64,000 nucleotides of DNA from assembly GCF_030815485.1 (NCBI RefSeq), contig NZ_JAUSWV010000002.1, positions 4,216,001-4,280,000 of the forward strand, given 5' to 3'. The DNA is from Streptomyces rishiriensis. Lineage in GTDB: Bacteria; Actinomycetota; Actinomycetes; Streptomycetales; Streptomycetaceae. Under the pieces are notes generated by a model. It searched no databases, was not told where the DNA came from, and saw nothing but the letters and a program-made list of their open reading frames with translations. Shown here piece by piece: positions 44,304-53,171 of the stretch; within the stretch, counting starts at the first letter, position 1; each line of letters begins with the position of its first letter. A program made the position numbers and the translations under genes.

Positions 44304-45331
44304 GGAGGCAAGTCTGCCGAGCCGCCGCCCTGAGGCAACCGAACGAACGCGATGCCTTGCTCCTGGGCGACCGCCAAAAGCATGCCGTCAGGACGCAAAG
44401 CCGCGACCGGTGTCGGTATGTGGGTGACTCCGTAGGCACCCTCGCGGCGCGACACCCTCAGCTCGGGCCATTCCGCGACCACTTCACCTGTCGTGACGTC
44501 GATCAGCCGAGGGTGGCCGTGCAAGGAGACGAGGCGACCGCCCCCCGCGAGCAGCGTGCCGACCTCGAAATCGACGGGGTTCCGGTGCAGCCATGTGCGC
44601 CGGGACGGTGACCACACTCCGATGTGGCGGCGTCCGAGTTCGGGGACGTCCTCGTCCGCGAGGACTTCGTCTCCGGTCGCCACCGCCAGCCGGTCGGCGT
44701 CGAGCCAGCAAGCGGATTCCACCTCGGCGTCGATACCCGGCTGCAACGGCAACACACCGTGCCCGTCCAGTACGGCCGCGTCTGTCAGGGCGCTCTCCAG
44801 ATCGAACACCTCGACGATCCCGTACGGATGCCAGACCCAGCCCGCCACCAGCAGGTGCTTGCCGTCCCCGGCCACCGACAGCCGGGAATGAAACACGTCC
44901 CTCGCTTCGCGGGCGCCGGTGGTGATCCGCTGCCCCGACGCCACGTCCTCGATCTGCAGCACGCCGGACTCCTCGGGGCAGTGGACCAGGATCTCCCGGC
45001 CGTCCGCCAGGATCCCCAGGGCCACGGGATAGTCGTAGTCCTCGGCGTGGTCCGGACTACGCGTCAGTCCACGGAGGGGCCGGGTGCCCTCCAGCAACAG
45101 CGCTTCGGTCCCCCGCTCCGCGTACACGACGCTGTAGCGGCCGGACGGCGATATGACACATCGGTCGAAACCGGGACCGTGGTCGCCGGCGATCCGGCGC
45201 TCCACCCCGTCGGCGCTCCAGGCCCGTCCCCCCACCACATCGACCAGCTCATCACCCTGCCAGGCCAATGACCGGACCGGCGTCGTCGACTTCACCCATT
45301 CCAAGGCCCCGCTCCCCCCGATCGCAAACAT
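44300..45331 (-). CDS. Beta-propeller-like protein coupled to the TerD-vWA gene
   Basis: A 343-residue protein of repeated four-strand units (FDRCVISPSGRYSVVYAE, LSVAGDGKHLLVAGWVW, ESACWLDADRLAVATG, AALRPDGMLLAVAQEQ) as in WD40 or YVTN-like propellers, without signal peptide. Its stop overlaps the ATG of the TerD-vWA gene, so it is translated together with it. A scaffold or sensor partner is inferred. The first codons are hydrophobic but short, so it is probably cytoplasmic. Confidence 0.78.
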   Translation of the reverse strand: MFAIGGSGALEWVKSTTPVRSLAWQGDELVDVVGGRAWSADGVERRIAGDHGPGFDRCVISPSGRYSVVYAERGTEALLLEGTRPLRGLTRSPDHAEDYDYPVALGILADGREILVHCPEESGVLQIEDVASGQRITTGAREARDVFHSRLSVAGDGKHLLVAGWVWHPYGIVEVFDLESALTDAAVLDGHGVLPLQPGIDAEVESACWLDADRLAVATGDEVLADEDVPELGRRHIGVWSPSRRTWLHRNPVDFEVGTLLAGGGRLVSLHGHPRLIDVTTGEVVAEWPELRVSRREGAYGVTHIPTPVAALRPDGMLLAVAQEQGIAFVRLPQGGGSADLPP

Positions 45332-45440
45332 GCCGTCCCCCTGGGTGAGAACCGCTCGCGGCGTTGTCCTGAGCCGGGGCCGCTCAGGCGCTGTCCCAGG
45401 TGTGAGACCTCGAGGGACAGCGCCCGTGCGAATACGCCAG

Positions 45441-47267
45441 TCAGTCGGCCAGCGGCAGGTACACCCTGTTCCCGCTCGCCGCGAACTCCTTCGACTTCTC
45501 CAGCATCCCCTCGGCGATCTCCTCCGCCGAGGCCCCGTCGGCCGCCCCGGAGCCGAACCGCTCGTTGATGCTCTGGCTGATCTTCATCGAGCAGAACTTA
45601 GGTCCGCACATCGAGCAGAAGTGCGCCGTCTTCGCCGGCTCCGCGGGCAGGGTCTCATCGTGGAACTCCCGTGCGGTGTCCGGATCGAGAGCGAGGTTGA
45701 ACTGGTCCTCCCAGCGGAACTCGAAGCGGGCGTCGGACAGCGCGTCGTCCCATTCCTGCGCGCCGGGGTGCCCCTTGGCGAGGTCGGCCGCGTGGGCGGC
45801 GATCTTGTAGGTGATGACGCCGGTCTTGACGTCGTCACGGTTGGGCAGGCCCAGATGCTCCTTGGGCGTGACATAGCAGAGCATGGCCGTGCCCCACCAG
45901 GCGATCATCGCGGCGCCGATGCCGGAGGTGATGTGGTCGTACGCCGGCGCGACGTCCGTCGTCAGCGGGCCGAGCGTATAGAACGGAGCTTCATCACAGA
46001 TCTCCTGCTGAAGGTCGATGTTCTCTTTGATCTTGTGCATCGGGACATGGCCCGGGCCCTCGATCATCGTCTGAACATGGAAACGCTTCGCGATCCGGTT
46101 GAGTTCCCCGAGCGTCCTCAACTCCGCGAACTGGGCGGCGTCGTTGGCGTCCGCGATGGAACCCGGCCGCAATCCGTCGCCCAGGGAGTACGTGACGTCG
46201 TAGGCGGCGAGGATCTCGCAGAGTTCCTCGAAGTTCTCGTAGAGGAACGACTCCTTGTGGTGCGCGAGGCACCAGGCCGCCATGATCGAACCGCCGCGCG
46301 ACACGATGCCGGTCTTGCGGTTGGCGGTGAGCGGAACATACGCGAGACGGACACCGGCGTGGACCGTCATGTAGTCCACGCCCTGCTCGGCCTGCTCGAT
46401 GACGGTGTCCTTGTAGATCTCCCAGGTCAGTTCCTCGGCGCGACCGTCTACCTTCTCCAGCGCCTGGTACAGCGGCACCGTGCCGATGGGGACGGGGGAG
46501 TTGCGCAGCACCCACTCGCGGGTGGTGTGGATGTTGCGGCCGGTCGACAGGTCCATGACCGTGTCGGCGCCCCAACGGGTCGCCCAGGTCATCTTCTCGA
46601 CCTCCTCCTCGATGGAGGACGTCACCGCCGAATTGCCGATGTTGGCGTTGACCTTCACCAGGAACCGCTTGCCGATGATCATCGGCTCGATCTCCGGGTG
46701 ATTGATGTTGACCGGCAGCACCGCGCGGCCCGCCGCGATCTCCTCCCGCACCACCTCGGGGGAAACGTTCTCTCGGATGGCCACGAACTCCATCTCGGGT
46801 GTGATCTCCCCCCGGCGCGCATACGCGAGCTGGGTGACCGCCTCACCGCCCCGGCCGCGGCGCGGAAGTCGCGGCCGACCGGGGAAGACCGCGTCGAGGT
46901 TGCGCAGACCGCCGCGCGGCGAGGTGTGCTTGATGCCATCGTCCTCGGGGCGGACCGGACGGCCCGTGTACTCCTCGGTGTCGCCCCGGGCAATGATCCA
47001 GTTCTCGCGCAACGGCGACAGGCCCCTGCGAACGTCGGTCTCGACCAGTGGATCCGTGTACGGGCCCGAGGTGTCGTACAGGGTGACCGACTGACCGTTG
47101 GTGAGATGCACCTGACGGACCGGCACCCGGAGATCGGAGCGAGCGCCCTCGACGTACCCCTTGTGCCAGCCGATGGACTTCCCGGCCTCCGACGCGTTCA
47201 CGTCGACCGAGCTTTCGCTGGCCGCGTTCTGCGTGAAGGCAGGCGTGCGTGCGTCCTTGTTGGTCAT
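45441..47267 (-). CDS. thiC: Phosphomethylpyrimidine synthase
   Basis: A 608-residue radical-SAM enzyme that turns aminoimidazole ribotide into hydroxymethylpyrimidine phosphate for thiamine. Signatures are GDGLRPGS, MIEGPGHVP and the C-terminal iron-sulphur motif CSMCGPKFC. The ATG at 47267 lies 8 bases after GGGAG, which is also the 3' end of the TPP riboswitch, so thiamine pyrophosphate should hide the ribosome site. The full normal length is present. Confidence 0.97.
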   Translation of the reverse strand: MTNKDARTPAFTQNAASESSVDVNASEAGKSIGWHKGYVEGARSDLRVPVRQVHLTNGQSVTLYDTSGPYTDPLVETDVRRGLSPLRENWIIARGDTEEYTGRPVRPEDDGIKHTSPRGGLRNLDAVFPGRPRLPRRGRGGEAVTQLAYARRGEITPEMEFVAIRENVSPEVVREEIAAGRAVLPVNINHPEIEPMIIGKRFLVKVNANIGNSAVTSSIEEEVEKMTWATRWGADTVMDLSTGRNIHTTREWVLRNSPVPIGTVPLYQALEKVDGRAEELTWEIYKDTVIEQAEQGVDYMTVHAGVRLAYVPLTANRKTGIVSRGGSIMAAWCLAHHKESFLYENFEELCEILAAYDVTYSLGDGLRPGSIADANDAAQFAELRTLGELNRIAKRFHVQTMIEGPGHVPMHKIKENIDLQQEICDEAPFYTLGPLTTDVAPAYDHITSGIGAAMIAWWGTAMLCYVTPKEHLGLPNRDDVKTGVITYKIAAHAADLAKGHPGAQEWDDALSDARFEFRWEDQFNLALDPDTAREFHDETLPAEPAKTAHFCSMCGPKFCSMKISQSINERFGSGAADGASAEEIAEGMLEKSKEFAASGNRVYLPLAD

Positions 47268-47340
47268 GAGACCTACTCCCTACGCCGGCATTACCCGGTA
47301 ACAGGTTCGGCGGTCGACGCAGCGGCTACCGCCTGCCGAC

Positions 47341-47354
47341 GTTTCATGTGAAAC
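47341..47354. other. parS-like site in the riboswitch arm
   Basis: GTTTCATGTGAAAC has one mismatch to parS. Confidence 0.7.
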
Positions 47355-47373
47355 ATCACTCGATTCGAGAGAC

Positions 47374-47387
47374 GTTCCACGTGAAAC
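47374..47387. other. parS-like site in the riboswitch arm
   Basis: GTTCCACGTGAAAC has one mismatch to parS. With the site 33 bases away it forms a 20-base direct repeat (minus strand GATGTTTCAC-TG-AACGTC, two variable positions). Confidence 0.75.
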
Positions 47388-47521
47388 ATCGCAAAGACGG
47401 AGGTCAGCGCCCTCTCAGCCCGGTGCTCCGAGCTCCCGCGTGTGCAAAGGTTGGCTCCACGCTAGCGTCAATTCTGGCGCGGTGAACAGAGGGCCCGTGT
47501 CGTTCTTGCGATGATCGGTCG

Positions 47522-49699
47522 GTGACCACGACACACCAGCCCCCGTTCCCACCGCCCGAGCCGCCCCGCCGACCGGGCGCCGCCGGCGGCACTGGCACCG
47601 GCTCCGGCACTGGCTCCGGAAGCGGTTCTGGCAGCGGTCCCAGAGGCGACCACGACTTCGGCAACGGTCACGATCACCCCCCTCGCCCCGGCCACGGTCC
47701 GGGATACGCCGGCGGACTCGGCGGACTGAGACGCGTCGGAGTTCCCGGCGGTCCGGGTGAAGGCCCCGGGTCCGGCCCGGGAACACGGTCGGCGACCGAA
47801 GCGGGGTCGGGGAGCGGGGCCGAGTCGAGAACCGGCCGTGGGTACGGACCCGGTCCAGGGGACGGGAACGGGAACGGGAACGGCCGGGGATACCGGAGCG
47901 GGCCGGGAGACGGGAGCGGACAAGGGCCCGAAAACGACCAGGCGTACGGGGGCGACCAGGCGTACGGGTACGGCCGCGGATACGGGAGCGACCGGGGGGC
48001 CGGGGGCGGATCCGCTGCCGGGCAGGAGTACGGCCCCGACCACGGTGCCGACCCTCGTCCTGGCTCAGGCCCTCGTACCGGGCATGGCCCTGGATCCGGT
48101 TCCGGCGGCCGCCGTGCGGCTGTTCCCGGTCCGAGCCGCACAGCTTCTGGCTCCGGTGGCGGGTACGGCTTCGAGCGCGAACACGGTCAGGGGCACAGCC
48201 ACGACGGTGCTCATGGCGGCGGCCCCGGGAACGGCTCCGGTGAGGGCCACGGCGGCGGTCACGGCCACGGCCCGGGCGACGGGCACGGCACCGGTTCCGG
48301 CTCCGGCTCCGGCTCCGACGGCGGACACGGCTCCGGGTCCGACGGTGGGCACGGCCATTCGCACAGCCACAGTCACGGCCCGGCCGCCCCGGTCTCCCAG
48401 CACCTGCGCAAGGTCATCGCGGCCATCCTCATCCCGTTCGGTGCCGCCGTTCTGGTGGGGCTCGTGGTGTTGTGGCCCGGCGGAGCCCCGGCGCACGAAC
48501 GCACCGGAGTCGGCTTCGACCGACAGACCCAACAGGCCACGGTCACCAAGGTCGTGAGCGTGAGCTGCGCTTCGGTGAACGCCTCGGGCGACACTCCTAC
48601 CGGCGACACCTCCACGGCGGAAGGCTCCTCCGCTCAGCAACAGGCGAGCGGCGACTGCAAGCGCGCCACGATCCGCGTGGACACCGGCGACGACAAGGGC
48701 CGTACGTTCACCGAGATCGTCCAGCCGGACCAGTCGCGGCAGTTGGAGCAGGGCGAGAAGGTCGTCGTGGCCTACGAGCCCTCCGCTCCGAGGGATCTCC
48801 AGTACTCGGTCACCGACGTGAACCGCCGCATTCCGATGGCGGTCCTGGCCATCATCTTCGCGGTCGCCGTCGTGGTCGTCGGGCGGCTGCGGGGCGTCAT
48901 GGCGCTGGTCGCGCTGGCCATCAGCTTCATGGTGCTGAACTTCTTCGTCCTGCCCGCGATCCTCCAGGGGTCGAACCCACTGGTCGTGGCGGTGGTGGGA
49001 TCGAGCGCCATCATGCTGATCGCGCTGTATCTCTGTCACGGGCTCTCGGCCCGCACGTCCGTCGCGGTGCTCGGCACACTGATCTCCCTGCTGCTGATCG
49101 GCGTCCTCGGCTCGCTGTTCATCGACTGGGCCGCGCTGACCGGCAACACGGACGACAACACCGGCCTGATCCATGGCCTGTACCCGTCGATCGACATGAG
49201 CGGTCTGCTGCTGGCCGGCATCATCATCGGCTCGCTCGGCGTCCTCGACGACGTGACGGTCACCCAGACGTCGGCGGTCTGGGAACTGCACGAGGCCAAC
49301 CCCGCGATGGGCTGGCGCGACCTGTACCGGGCCGGCATCCGCATCGGCCGCGACCACATCGCGTCCGTGGTCAACACGCTCGTCCTCGCCTACGCCGGTG
49401 CCGCGCTCCCGCTGTTGCTGCTCTTCTCGATCGCGCAGAGCAGCGTGGGCGGCGTCGCCAACAGCGAACTGGTCGCCGAGGAGATCGTGCGCACCCTGGT
49501 GGGCTCCATCGGCCTGGTCGCCTCCGTGCCCGTCACCACGGCCCTGGCGGCGCTGGTGGTCTCCGCGGACCGGCCGGGCTCAGGAAAGGCGCCCGTGGCG
49601 GCTCCCGAAGCGGCTCCTGCGGCGCCGGTGGGAGCAACGGCCGCAGGGGGCGGCAGCGCCCCGGCCCGGGGCGGCCGGGGCAGGCGGCGCAAGCGCTGA
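47522..49699 (+). CDS. YibE/F family membrane protein with long Gly/His-rich N-terminus
   Basis: A 725-residue protein. Residues 1 to about 290 are low complexity (Gly, Ser, Pro, Asp, His), ending in a His-rich block GGHGHSHSHSHGP. The YibE/F domain follows: a first helix (VIAAILIPFGAAVLVGLVVL), a soluble beta part (TVTKVVSVSC to VNRRI) and about seven helices. YibE/F proteins of usual size are near 400 residues; transport is proposed but unproven. GTG 47522 is 6 bases after GATGAT, a leaderless arrangement. The start within the repetitive region is not certain. Confidence 0.82.
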   Translation: MTTTHQPPFPPPEPPRRPGAAGGTGTGSGTGSGSGSGSGPRGDHDFGNGHDHPPRPGHGPGYAGGLGGLRRVGVPGGPGEGPGSGPGTRSATEAGSGSGAESRTGRGYGPGPGDGNGNGNGRGYRSGPGDGSGQGPENDQAYGGDQAYGYGRGYGSDRGAGGGSAAGQEYGPDHGADPRPGSGPRTGHGPGSGSGGRRAAVPGPSRTASGSGGGYGFEREHGQGHSHDGAHGGGPGNGSGEGHGGGHGHGPGDGHGTGSGSGSGSDGGHGSGSDGGHGHSHSHSHGPAAPVSQHLRKVIAAILIPFGAAVLVGLVVLWPGGAPAHERTGVGFDRQTQQATVTKVVSVSCASVNASGDTPTGDTSTAEGSSAQQQASGDCKRATIRVDTGDDKGRTFTEIVQPDQSRQLEQGEKVVVAYEPSAPRDLQYSVTDVNRRIPMAVLAIIFAVAVVVVGRLRGVMALVALAISFMVLNFFVLPAILQGSNPLVVAVVGSSAIMLIALYLCHGLSARTSVAVLGTLISLLLIGVLGSLFIDWAALTGNTDDNTGLIHGLYPSIDMSGLLLAGIIIGSLGVLDDVTVTQTSAVWELHEANPAMGWRDLYRAGIRIGRDHIASVVNTLVLAYAGAALPLLLLFSIAQSSVGGVANSELVAEEIVRTLVGSIGLVASVPVTTALAALVVSADRPGSGKAPVAAPEAAPAAPVGATAAGGGSAPARGGRGRRRKR

Positions 49700-49859
49700 A
49701 ACCGGAGGGTGCCCGAGCGCGGACGACACCGTCCCGCTCGGGCACCCGCCCCACCCGTCCCGCAAGGCCGTTCAGCCCTTGCGGGCTCTGCATGAAGAAG
49801 CGTTCCTGCACAACCCCGACCGCGGCTGAGCACTCGCCGGCTCTCGCTTCGCCACCACG

Positions 49860-50267
49860 TCAGCCGGCGCTCTGCTCCTCTGCCAGGATCCGGTCCAACG
49901 CCTCGTCCAGATGCGCGTCGAAATCGGCGAGAGCACCCTCCTGGCCCAGCGGCACCAGCTTGTCGGTGCGGTCGAGAAACGCCACGAGCGGAGCCGCCGA
50001 GGAACGGAACAGCGCCTGGTCACCCCCGACCTGAAGCCGGATCAGGACCTCCCCCAGCACATCGATGTCCACCGGCGAGACCCGGACGTCTCCTTCACCG
50101 CACGGCCTGCCCACCCCGTCGATGAGCAACTCGCGCCCGAAGGCCCAGGTCACCGGGGCATCGCCGGGCAGATGGAAGGTGAGTCGCACCGCATAGGGGT
50201 CACACGACTCGTAACCCAGCTCCACCGGAATGCGGAACGAGAGTTCCTCCGAGACGAGGAAGCTCAT
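49860..50267 (-). CDS. ssgA: SsgA sporulation protein
   Basis: A 135-residue SsgA-like protein (MSFLVSEELSFRIPVELGYE, TFHLPGDAPVTWAFGRELL, RLQVGGDQALFRSSAAP). SsgA activates sporulation-specific cell division in Streptomyces by recruiting SsgB and thereby FtsZ. ATG 50267 or the preceding ATG 50270 are both possible; AGAGGT is upstream. The IclR-type gene ssgR lies 139 bases upstream on the same strand, the known arrangement in which SsgR activates ssgA. Confidence 0.93.
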   Translation of the reverse strand: MSFLVSEELSFRIPVELGYESCDPYAVRLTFHLPGDAPVTWAFGRELLIDGVGRPCGEGDVRVSPVDIDVLGEVLIRLQVGGDQALFRSSAAPLVAFLDRTDKLVPLGQEGALADFDAHLDEALDRILAEEQSAG

Positions 50268-50406
50268 CATGACCTCTGCCTGTACTGCCTGTACGGACTC
50301 GCGCATCGCCTTACCCCGTCATTTGCCGCCGACTGGCCGGGAATGGACCTTCTGACACTGCACGCATCTTGCAGAAAGTACTCAACAGATCACAAGGAGT
50401 GAGTTT
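50268..50406 (-). promoter_or_regulatory. ssgA promoter region and leader
   Basis: The spacer should contain the SsgR-dependent ssgA promoter. GTACAGGCA is directly repeated (minus strand, near 50278-50297) immediately before the ssgA ribosome site. No certain -10/-35 pair is seen. Confidence 0.45.
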
Positions 50407-51264
50407 TCAGATACTGATAGAGATCGCCAGTGATCCCAGCAGTCGTCCGACCTCACTCTGGAGCTGCCGAGCCGCCGGCAGCAGCCGGTCGGCGTGATGG
50501 GCGGGCAGTGAGATCGCCATCGTGGCCGCGGTGGTCCCCACGGTGATCGGAATGGCGGCGCACACGGTGCCCAGCGCGTACTCCTGTCGTTCGACGACCG
50601 GTTCCATACGCCGCATCCGCTCCAGGCGCCGCAGCAGAGAGTGGTTGTCACGCACGGTGTACGGGGTGATCGACTGCGCCGGGTAGCGGTCCAGGTGGTC
50701 GCGGCGGGCTTCCTCGTCCAACTGGGAGAGCAGGCACTGGCCGATGGCGTGTGCGTGGCCGGTCTCGCCGAAGTCGGCCCACTCCTCGACCGCCGGATTG
50801 CCCGGGGTGTCGGAGACGCACATGATCTCGATCTCACCGTCGCGGTATCTCGCGTAGTACACGGGGACACCGATGGAATCGCGCCACCGGGCGAGGGTGT
50901 CGACCACCGTGCTGCGACGTTTCTGCGCCGCCCCGCTCCTGCCGAGCCGCTCAGCCGCCTCACCGAGGAAGAACAGCCCCTTGTCCCGTCGCAGATAGCC
51001 CTCGTGCACGAGGGTGCGCAGCAGGTGATAGGCCGTCGGCAGCGCGAGTTCGGTCTCGCGGGCGAGTTGTTTGGCCGGAGCCCCGTACTCGTGCTCCGCG
51101 ACGGATTCCAGCAGCCGCATGGCGCGCTGGACGGAGCCGATCAGGGTGGCGGCGGGGTGGGGATGCTCGCCGGTGTTCGTGTTCGGTGGGCGTTGCAGCG
51201 GGGGGGCGGCGGAACGGGGCCGGGCGGGGGGTGCGAACGGTTCTGCCGATGCGGTGTCAACCAT
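50407..51264 (-). CDS. ssgR: SsgR, IclR family regulator of ssgA
   Basis: A 285-residue IclR-type activator. A poorly conserved Pro/Ala-rich N-terminus of about 45 residues precedes the winged helix (IGSVQRAMRLLESVAEHEYG, LALPTAYHLLRTLVHEGYL) and the ligand domain (GHAHAIGQCLLSQLDEEARR). It is required for ssgA transcription in S. coelicolor. The start is uncertain: ATG 51264 is taken, but a start nearer IGSVQRAM would match the shorter family length. Confidence 0.9.
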   Translation of the reverse strand: MVDTASAEPFAPPARPRSAAPPLQRPPNTNTGEHPHPAATLIGSVQRAMRLLESVAEHEYGAPAKQLARETELALPTAYHLLRTLVHEGYLRRDKGLFFLGEAAERLGRSGAAQKRRSTVVDTLARWRDSIGVPVYYARYRDGEIEIMCVSDTPGNPAVEEWADFGETGHAHAIGQCLLSQLDEEARRDHLDRYPAQSITPYTVRDNHSLLRRLERMRRMEPVVERQEYALGTVCAAIPITVGTTAATMAISLPAHHADRLLPAARQLQSEVGRLLGSLAISISI

Positions 51265-51473
51265 GACCACGGGTCACTTCCGGAGCGCGAGGGGGGAGGT
51301 CCCCGTGTGGGGAACCCGGGGAGGGGGGATGTGCGCCACTCGCGGGGTTCGTCCCCACGACGAGTTCCGGACTTTAACCGCCTGCCACCACGTACAGACG
51401 GGCTGTCGGCGAAACTTCCCCCGGCCGAGGGAACAGGCGATTCCTGTTACCGCTCACCGGCCTCCCGCACCGC

Positions 51474-51686
51474 TCACCAGTCGCTGCGCGACGAGGAACT
51501 CGACGTGAACTTCCTCACGACGTAGATCAGTCCGCCGACCAGCGCCACGAAGACCAGCAGCTTGAAGAGCAGGCCGATCACGAACCCGACGAAGCTGGCT
51601 ATGAGGCCGCCGAACACGACGAGGGCGATGACCGGCACCGCGACCCACTTCACCCACCACGGCATTCCCGCGAAGATCTCTCGCAT
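51474..51686 (-). CDS. Small membrane protein (DUF5326-like)
   Basis: A 70-residue protein with two hydrophobic helices (VKWVAVPVIALVVFGGLIA and LLFKLLVFVALVGGLIYVV) and a Ser-rich tail. It looks like the Streptomyces DUF5326 family, recognised from memory. It lies 209 bases downstream of ssgR on the same strand but separated by it, so it is likely an independent unit. Function is unknown. Confidence 0.75.
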   Translation of the reverse strand: MREIFAGMPWWVKWVAVPVIALVVFGGLIASFVGFVIGLLFKLLVFVALVGGLIYVVRKFTSSSSSRSDW

Positions 51687-51918
51687 CGCCCTTTGTCCTC
51701 ATCTTCGGTCGATGTCCGGCGCCCTTGGCGGGCCGGAGCGTTTCGATGTCCTGCCGCCGATGCTAGGTCCGAAGAGGGTGCCGACGGGGGCCTCGCATCC
51801 CTTGTCCTCCCCTGACCGAACCCCTAGGGAACCCCGAGACCACTGCTCACCCGGCAGACGGACCCGTCAGGACGTGCACCGGACAGCCATGCCCACGGCA
51901 GGCTCGGGCGGGGAGCGC

Positions 51919-52236
51919 TCAGCCCTCGGCCGGCGAGAACACGACCAGGACCCGAAGGTCCTCGCTGATGTGGTGGAACTTGTGGGCGACCCCGGCCGGG
52001 ACATACACCACACTGCCGCGCGCCACCTGCGTGGTCTCCAGGCCGACCGTGATCGAGGCGCGTCCGCTCACGACGAAGTACACCTCGTCCTGGTTGTGCG
52101 GGTTCTGCGGATCATGTGCGCCGGCATCGAGCGCGTAGAGCCCGACCGACATGTTCCGTTCGCGCAAGAACTGCAGGTAGGCGCCGTCGTTGGCGGCTCG
52201 CTCCGCCTCCAGTTCATCCAACCGGAATGCCTTCAT
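51919..52236 (-). CDS. Single-domain cupin protein
   Basis: A 105-residue cupin. Motif 1 is HNQDEVYFVVSGRASITV, motif 2 GSVVYVPAGVAHKFHH, giving the His-x-x-x-x-Glu and His ligands of a metal site. Small cupins act as isomerases, dioxygenases or sensors; no partner tells which. ATG 52236 is diverged from the holin-like gene at 52295, with only 58 bases between them for both promoters. Confidence 0.88.
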   Translation of the reverse strand: MKAFRLDELEAERAANDGAYLQFLRERNMSVGLYALDAGAHDPQNPHNQDEVYFVVSGRASITVGLETTQVARGSVVYVPAGVAHKFHHISEDLRVLVVFSPAEG

Positions 52237-52294
52237 CGACCTTGTCCGCCCTCGTCCGGTGCTCGTTCTCGATCTCTCTGCCACGATCAGACAC

Positions 52295-52672
52295 ATGAAG
52301 AATTTCGTAGTCAAGACGATCGCCAACGCAGGTGCCCTGGCGGTCGCCGTCTGGCTGCTCGACAAGATCACCCTGACCGGTGACAGCACGGGCAAGAAGA
52401 TCGGCACCCTTATCGTCGTCGCACTCCTCTTCGGACTGGTGAACTCCCTGGTCAAGCCGCTTGTGAAGGTGCTGACCTTCCCCCTGTTCATCCTCACGCT
52501 CGGCCTGATCACCCTCGTGGTCAACGCCCTGATGCTGCTGCTGACCTCATGGCTGGCCGACAAGCTCGACGTGAGCTTCCACGTGGAGGGCTTCTGGACC
52601 GCGGTCCTGGGCGGCCTGATCATCTCCGTCGTCTCCTGGGCCCTCAACGTCGTCATGCCCGACGGGGACTGA
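52295..52672 (+). CDS. Phage-holin-like membrane protein (PF04020/YvlD type)
   Basis: A 125-residue protein with four helices (ANAGALAVAVWLLDKI, IGTLIVVALLFGLVNSLV, PLFILTLGLITLVVNALMLL, VLGGLIISVVSWALNVV). The family is widespread and has no firm function. ATG 52295 is 7 bases after CACGAT and lacks a Shine-Dalgarno sequence. The gene ends 7 bases before ptpA, so they are cotranscribed. Confidence 0.85.
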   Translation: MKNFVVKTIANAGALAVAVWLLDKITLTGDSTGKKIGTLIVVALLFGLVNSLVKPLVKVLTFPLFILTLGLITLVVNALMLLLTSWLADKLDVSFHVEGFWTAVLGGLIISVVSWALNVVMPDGD

Positions 52673-52679
52673 GCGCGCG

Positions 52680-53171
52680 ATGACCTACCGCGTCTGCTTC
52701 GTCTGCACCGGCAACATCTGCCGCTCGCCGATGGCCGAGTCGGTCCTTCGCGCGCGCGTGGACGACGCCGGCCTCGAGGGACTGATCGAGGTGGAGAGCG
52801 CCGGCACGGACGACTGGCACGAGGGCGAGAACGCCGATCCGCGTGCCCTCTCCGTCCTGGAGGAGCACGGATACGCCCTCAGCCACACGGCCCGGCGCTT
52901 CGCGTCCTCCTGGTTCGCCCGCCTCGACCTCGTCATAGCCCTCGACTCCGGCCATCTCAAAGCGCTGCGCCTCCTCGCACCCACCGAGGAGGACGCGGCG
53001 AAGATACGGCTGCTGCGGTCCTACGATCCCGCGGCGGTCGACGACCTCGACGTCCCCGACCCCTACTACGGGGGGCTGAGCGGCTTCGAGGAGTGCCTTG
53101 AGATGGTGGAGGAGGCGAGCACCGGTCTGCTCGCCGCCGTACGACACGACGTGGAAGGACGAGTGGCATGA
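52680..53171 (+). CDS. ptpA: Low-molecular-weight protein tyrosine phosphatase
   Basis: A 163-residue phosphatase. The P-loop is CTGNICRS near residue 9 (CX5R-S) and the general acid lies in DVPDPYYGG. In S. coelicolor PtpA affects secondary metabolism. The ATG of the next gene overlaps its stop codon (ATGA), coupling it to a PLP lyase-type enzyme. Confidence 0.94.
   Translation: MTYRVCFVCTGNICRSPMAESVLRARVDDAGLEGLIEVESAGTDDWHEGENADPRALSVLEEHGYALSHTARRFASSWFARLDLVIALDSGHLKALRLLAPTEEDAAKIRLLRSYDPAAVDDLDVPDPYYGGLSGFEECLEMVEEASTGLLAAVRHDVEGRVA

Larger units (their letters stand above)
47272..47440 (-). promoter_or_regulatory. TPP riboswitch of thiC with an inserted arm
   Basis: On the minus strand the 5' half runs GGGAGCTCGGAGCACCGGGC then CTGAGAGGGCGC (47440 to 47407). 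The 3' half contains CCGAACCTGTTACCGGGTAA and TGCCGGCGTAGGGAG (about 47310 to 47276). Both match the conserved THI element. About 95 bases between them form a variable arm that carries two parS-like palindromes. The end of the aptamer overlaps the thiC ribosome site. Confidence 0.9.

Noticed and set aside
45153..47351. 732-codon plus-strand frame opposite thiC
   Set aside because: It has no family features, and thiC with its riboswitch accounts for the region.
52575..52588. parS-like CTTCCACGTGGAGG in the holin-like gene
   Set aside because: It has four mismatches and lies in ordinary codons.
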